A program made the translations under genes and the position numbers. The notes beneath the pieces were generated by a model. The model made no database searches, had not been told where the DNA came from, and was given only the letters and a program-made list of their open reading frames with translations. Positions 6,862 to 9,379 of a stretch of 9,379 bases of DNA are shown in pieces. Each line of letters opens with the position of its first letter. Position 1 is the stretch's first letter. This stretch comes from Flavobacteriales bacterium UBA3376 (lineage in GTDB: Bacteria > Bacteroidota > Bacteroidia > Flavobacteriales > Weeksellaceae). The stretch lies in assembly GCA_002359055.1 (NCBI GenBank), contig DEQC01000076.1, positions 1-9,379 of the forward strand. The letters are read 5' to 3'.

Positions 6862-7719
6862 ATGAAATGGACCAACGAGAGAGGTGGAAATGTCGATGAC
6901 CGCCGAGGCAAAGGAGGTAAAGTCGCTGGTGGACTTGGTGTAGGAACTATAGTCATCGCTGCTATCATTTATTTTATGGGTGGAAATCCAATGGAATTTC
7001 TCAGTCAAAGTCAGGTTACTTCTCCAACACAAGTTGAAGAAAGAGCATTAACTCCTGAAGAAGAACACACAGGTGAATTGATCAAAATGTTGGATGCTTG
7101 GATGACGACGACTTGGACCGATATTTTCCAAGAAAATGGAGCGACTTATCAACCACCAACCATAGTTATTTTCAACGAAGGAACTCAGTCTGCTTGTGGT
7201 CCTGCCCAAAGGTCTATGGGTCCGTTTTATTGCCCAGCCGATCAAGGAATTTATGTCGATATGGCATTTTTCACCGAAACACTGAGTAGGTTTGGAGCTG
7301 AAACTACAGAATTTGTTGTGGCTTATGTTTTGGCACATGAAACTGGTCATCACGTTCAAAATCTAACCGGAGTTTTAGATCAACAACATCAACTCAGAAC
7401 AAGTGGAAGATATTCAACTGCTCAGCTCAATCAAATTTCAGTGGCAGTAGAATTACAAGCTGATTTTTATGCTGGAGTTTGGGCGAAAAGAAACAATCAG
7501 AGAGTTCCTGGAGGTGTGTTAGAACCTGGCGATATAGAATCGGCTGTAACCGCTGCAGCTGCCGTTGGTGATGACAATATTCAAAAAAGAACTCAAGGTC
7601 ATGTGAACCAAGAAACTTTCACTCATGGTTCTTCAAAACAAAGAATTGAATGGTTTCTAAAAGGTTATGAAACCGGCGATATCAAACAAGGTAATACTTT
7701 TGATGCTTTGTTGAATTGA
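6862..7719 (+). CDS. Neutral zinc metallopeptidase, membrane-anchored (YpfJ / PF04228 family)
   Basis: This 285-residue protein has a short polar N-terminus with the family signature NVDDRRGKGG (10-19), one membrane span (about 23-40), an acidic linker, then a metalloprotease domain (about 65-282). The zinc motif is HETGH at 159-163 (H159, E160, H163). The downstream ELQADFYAGVWA (197-208) carries the probable third ligand, E197, as in the zincin-like families. C112 (SACGPA) and C124 (FYCPAD) are the conserved pair, probably a disulfide, which places the domain outside the cytoplasm. Homologues are widespread and annotated 'neutral zinc metallopeptidase' or YpfJ; substrates are unknown. Length agrees with the family. 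It is the only plus-strand gene here, ends in a strong terminator, and shows no obvious TAnnTTTG box in its 121-bp upstream gap. Confidence 0.93.
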   Translation: MKWTNERGGNVDDRRGKGGKVAGGLGVGTIVIAAIIYFMGGNPMEFLSQSQVTSPTQVEERALTPEEEHTGELIKMLDAWMTTTWTDIFQENGATYQPPTIVIFNEGTQSACGPAQRSMGPFYCPADQGIYVDMAFFTETLSRFGAETTEFVVAYVLAHETGHHVQNLTGVLDQQHQLRTSGRYSTAQLNQISVAVELQADFYAGVWAKRNNQRVPGGVLEPGDIESAVTAAAAVGDDNIQKRTQGHVNQETFTHGSSKQRIEWFLKGYETGDIKQGNTFDALLN

Positions 7720-7723
7720 TTAA

Positions 7724-7753
7724 AAAATGCTGAAGGTTTGACTTCAGCATTTT
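7724..7753. terminator. Bidirectional Rho-independent terminator between convergent genes
   Basis: A perfect 12-bp stem, AAAATGCTGAAG (7724-7735) with CTTCAGCATTTT (7742-7753), closes a 6-nt loop. A T-rich stretch follows on the plus strand and an A-run at 7722-7727 gives a T-run on the minus strand. It lies 4 bp after the zinc peptidase stop and 9 bp from the lipoprotein stop, so it serves both genes. Confidence 0.92.
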
Positions 7754-7762
7754 ATTTTATCA

Positions 7763-8305
7763 TCAATCTTTTTCCAATAAATAAAGTTTAGATCCAGAAA
7801 AAGCGTGGGATGGAATTAAATTTCCTTCCAAAACCAAAGTTTTATTGCTAACATCGATTATGGTTAAATAATTTTTCCCGTTGTATTGTATATAATTTTC
7901 TTTGGACTTGGTTTGTGGATGTCTTCCAAATTTGTATTTATATTTTGTCCAAGATTCCTTTTCTGAACTACAGTGTACAGGTTTAAATCTCTCTCGCTTT
8001 GCATTGAAAACCACTTGCTCATAACCGCTTTCACAAGAAGAATTGAAATTGCTTTCAGGTTGATCGTCTTTTGAAAATTGTTCATAATTTCCATTGTAAA
8101 CGCCCACAACTTTCCAAGTTCCGTCCAATCGATTTTCATTGATTTTCCCATTGGCCTTTTTGACTGACCAGCTGATTCCTTTGACAGTGCCTTTTACAGC
8201 TGAAACACCGATTTTAGCAGTGGTTTTTACAACTTTTGCAGCGGTTGAAACTACGCATGATGACAACAAAAAACTCATCATGAACAAAACTATTATTCTT
8301 TTCAT
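7763..8305 (-). CDS. Small lipoprotein with lysine-rich linker and lipocalin-like C-terminal domain
   Basis: This 180-residue protein has a lipoprotein signal, MKRIIVLFMMSFLLSSC, with the lipid-bearing Cys at 17 (lipobox LSSC). Residues 18-56 form a linker with eight lysines and no Asp or Glu (AAKVVKTTAKIGVSAVKG and onward), probably helical. A beta-rich domain then starts at RLDGTWKVVGVYNG (59-72); the 'L-x-G-T-W' opening is typical of lipocalin-like lipoprotein domains in Bacteroidota. C91 and C112 could form a disulfide. The last strands (YNGKNYLTIIDVSNKTLVLEG) fit the same fold. I do not recognise a named family, and a role in ligand or cell-wall binding is inference. It shares a terminator with the zinc peptidase gene facing it and has its own promoter candidate, so it need not depend on the channel gene upstream. 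Confidence 0.82.
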   Translation of the reverse strand: MKRIIVLFMMSFLLSSCVVSTAAKVVKTTAKIGVSAVKGTVKGISWSVKKANGKINENRLDGTWKVVGVYNGNYEQFSKDDQPESNFNSSCESGYEQVVFNAKRERFKPVHCSSEKESWTKYKYKFGRHPQTKSKENYIQYNGKNYLTIIDVSNKTLVLEGNLIPSHAFSGSKLYLLEKD

Positions 8306-8336
8306 AGATTAGTAGTTAATGAATATTTATTTGGTT

Positions 8337-8344
8337 CAAATGTA
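8337..8344 (-). promoter_or_regulatory. -7 promoter box for the small lipoprotein gene
   Basis: The minus-strand sequence TACATTTG is an exact TAnnTTTG match in the 62-bp gap after the channel gene, 31 bp before the lipoprotein ATG. Transcription would start near 8330. There is no clear TTG at -33. Confidence 0.5.
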
Positions 8345-8367
8345 TTGATTTAAACTTATCTTATATA

Positions 8368-9379
8368 TTAATTATTCGATGAGTTTTCATTTAGATTTTT
8401 CAAATCTTTCCCTGAAGGTAATTCGAAAATTTCCAAATCAAAATACGAAGCAGCAGCAGTTATATGATCCATAATCATTCCTTGAATCGCTTCATATTCT
8501 ACAAAAGGAGTACGTTTGCTGAAACAATAAACTTCCAGAGGAACTCCATATTCAGTCGGTGCTAAATTTCTCACCAAACAAAGAAAATCGAAATTCAAAC
8601 TCGTTTGTTCTTTCAAATAAGTTTCTATGTATTTTTTAAAAATTCCGATATTGGTTTGGTTTCTTCCATTGACAACAATTGATTTATCGGCTTCTATGGA
8701 TTGATTGAAACGATCGATGTCCAACTGTCTATGATCGATATAATTCTTAACTCTTTCTATTTTTTTGAAACGCTCTAAATCTTCTTCGTTGACGAATCTG
8801 ATACTGCTTTGTTTGATATAAATCGCTCGTTTGATGCGTCTCGCTTGATTGTCATAAATTCCTCTCCAATTTTTAAATGAATCTGAAATCAAACTATAAG
8901 TAGGAACAGTTGAATAAGTTTTGTCCCAATTTTCTATAGTTACAGTCACTAAACTTATATTTATCACAAATCCATCAGCTCCATATTTAGGAAATTCAAT
9001 CCAATCTCCTATTCGCACGATATCATTGACCGAAATTTGAATACTCGCTACAAAACCTAAAATGGTGTCTCGGAAAACCAATAAAATCACAGCTGAAGCT
9101 GCACCTAATCCAGCAAAAGTTATCAGATTTCCACCCGCGATGTAGTTGATGAGTGCCATCAATCCAATGCACCAAACAAAAATAATGATGACTTGACGAT
9201 AACTTTGAAGTGGTTTTTCTTTGAGATGGGGAATAGAAGTCAGGTAATTTTCAATTCCTTTGAGTATGCTTCCGACAAATAAAATAGCTAAAATAATAAT
9301 GGTAGAATTGATGAGAACTACCAATATTTTAGAAATTTCTGGATGAGCAATAAATAGAATTGAAGTGAAATTTGATACG
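8368..9379 (-). CDS. ybdG: YbdG-like mechanosensitive channel (MscS superfamily), N-terminus cut by window edge
   Basis: The frame is open from the stop at 8368 to the right edge (336 visible codons), so the start lies outside; in-frame TTG codons near 9324 are not credible starts. E. coli YbdG has about 415 residues, so roughly 80 N-terminal residues (the first helices) are missing. Visible parts are two or three membrane helices, a pore-lining helix and beta domain containing LGAASAVILLVFRDTILGF, then GDWIEFPKYGADGFVI and TYSLISDSFKNWRG, and a C-terminal domain with 'RRIKRAIYIKQSSIRFV' and 'LVRNLAPTEYGVPLEVYCF'. These blocks line up closely, from memory, with E. coli YbdG (MscM), an inner-membrane channel of small conductance that responds to osmotic downshift. 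The role here should be similar: solute release under membrane tension. Confidence 0.92.
   Translation of the reverse strand, partial: VSNFTSILFIAHPEISKILVVLINSTIIILAILFVGSILKGIENYLTSIPHLKEKPLQSYRQVIIIFVWCIGLMALINYIAGGNLITFAGLGAASAVILLVFRDTILGFVASIQISVNDIVRIGDWIEFPKYGADGFVINISLVTVTIENWDKTYSTVPTYSLISDSFKNWRGIYDNQARRIKRAIYIKQSSIRFVNEEDLERFKKIERVKNYIDHRQLDIDRFNQSIEADKSIVVNGRNQTNIGIFKKYIETYLKEQTSLNFDFLCLVRNLAPTEYGVPLEVYCFSKRTPFVEYEAIQGMIMDHITAAASYFDLEIFELPSGKDLKNLNENSSNN

Noticed and set aside
6829..7359. Minus-strand open frames opposite the zinc metallopeptidase gene
   Set aside because: They are antisense to a gene with an intact HExxH motif and family signature, and have no domain of their own.
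7864..8151. 95-codon alternative frame inside the small lipoprotein gene
   Set aside because: The lipoprotein frame has a signal peptide, lipobox and lipocalin-like start; the alternative has none of these.
1..9379. Defence system, mobile element, prophage or CRISPR array
   Set aside because: No transposase, integrase, nuclease, toxin, spaced repeat or terminal repeat is visible; all genes fit common chromosomal families and look alike in composition.

Overview
The window is AT-rich chromosomal DNA that looks like a member of the Flavobacteriales (phylum Bacteroidota). The evidence is the gene content (a YfhO-family membrane protein behind a DUF4834 protein and a DUF6263 lipoprotein), the absence of Shine-Dalgarno sequences, and several TAnnTTTG boxes, the -7 element of the Bacteroidota primary sigma factor. 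I assign it to order level only. It reads as ordinary housekeeping and envelope DNA: no tRNA, rRNA, insertion sequence, CRISPR array or phage gene is visible.

Layout. Eight of nine protein genes are on the minus strand, so transcription runs mostly right to left. From the right edge: a YbdG-like mechanosensitive channel (8368-9379, N-terminus outside the window); a small lipoprotein (7763-8305); a strong hairpin terminator shared with the convergent, plus-strand neutral zinc metallopeptidase (6862-7719); then, divergent from the peptidase, a tandem GNAT-like protein (5586-6740), an MgtC/SapB membrane protein (4725-5396) and a single-chain iron-sulfur L-serine dehydratase (3215-4630). A terminator closes that last gene. 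After it comes a compact three-gene cluster: DUF6263 lipoprotein (1995-3056), DUF4834 single-span protein (1765-1992) and a YfhO-family polytopic protein (1-1775, C-terminus outside the window). The gaps in the cluster are 2 bp and an 11-bp overlap.

Functionally, most products sit in the envelope: two lipoproteins, a GT-C-like membrane protein, a small membrane anchor, an MgtC-type protein, a mechanosensitive channel and a membrane-tethered metallopeptidase. Serine dehydratase (serine to pyruvate plus ammonia) and the GNAT protein are the only cytosolic enzymes. The DUF6263-DUF4834-YfhO cluster is the only clearly co-transcribed unit and the part whose function is least known. I found no convincing undescribed defence or mobile system. 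The items worth checking are small: a dyad over the mgtC-like promoter, the unknown role of the YfhO cluster, the lysine-rich lipoprotein and the substrate of the tandem GNAT.
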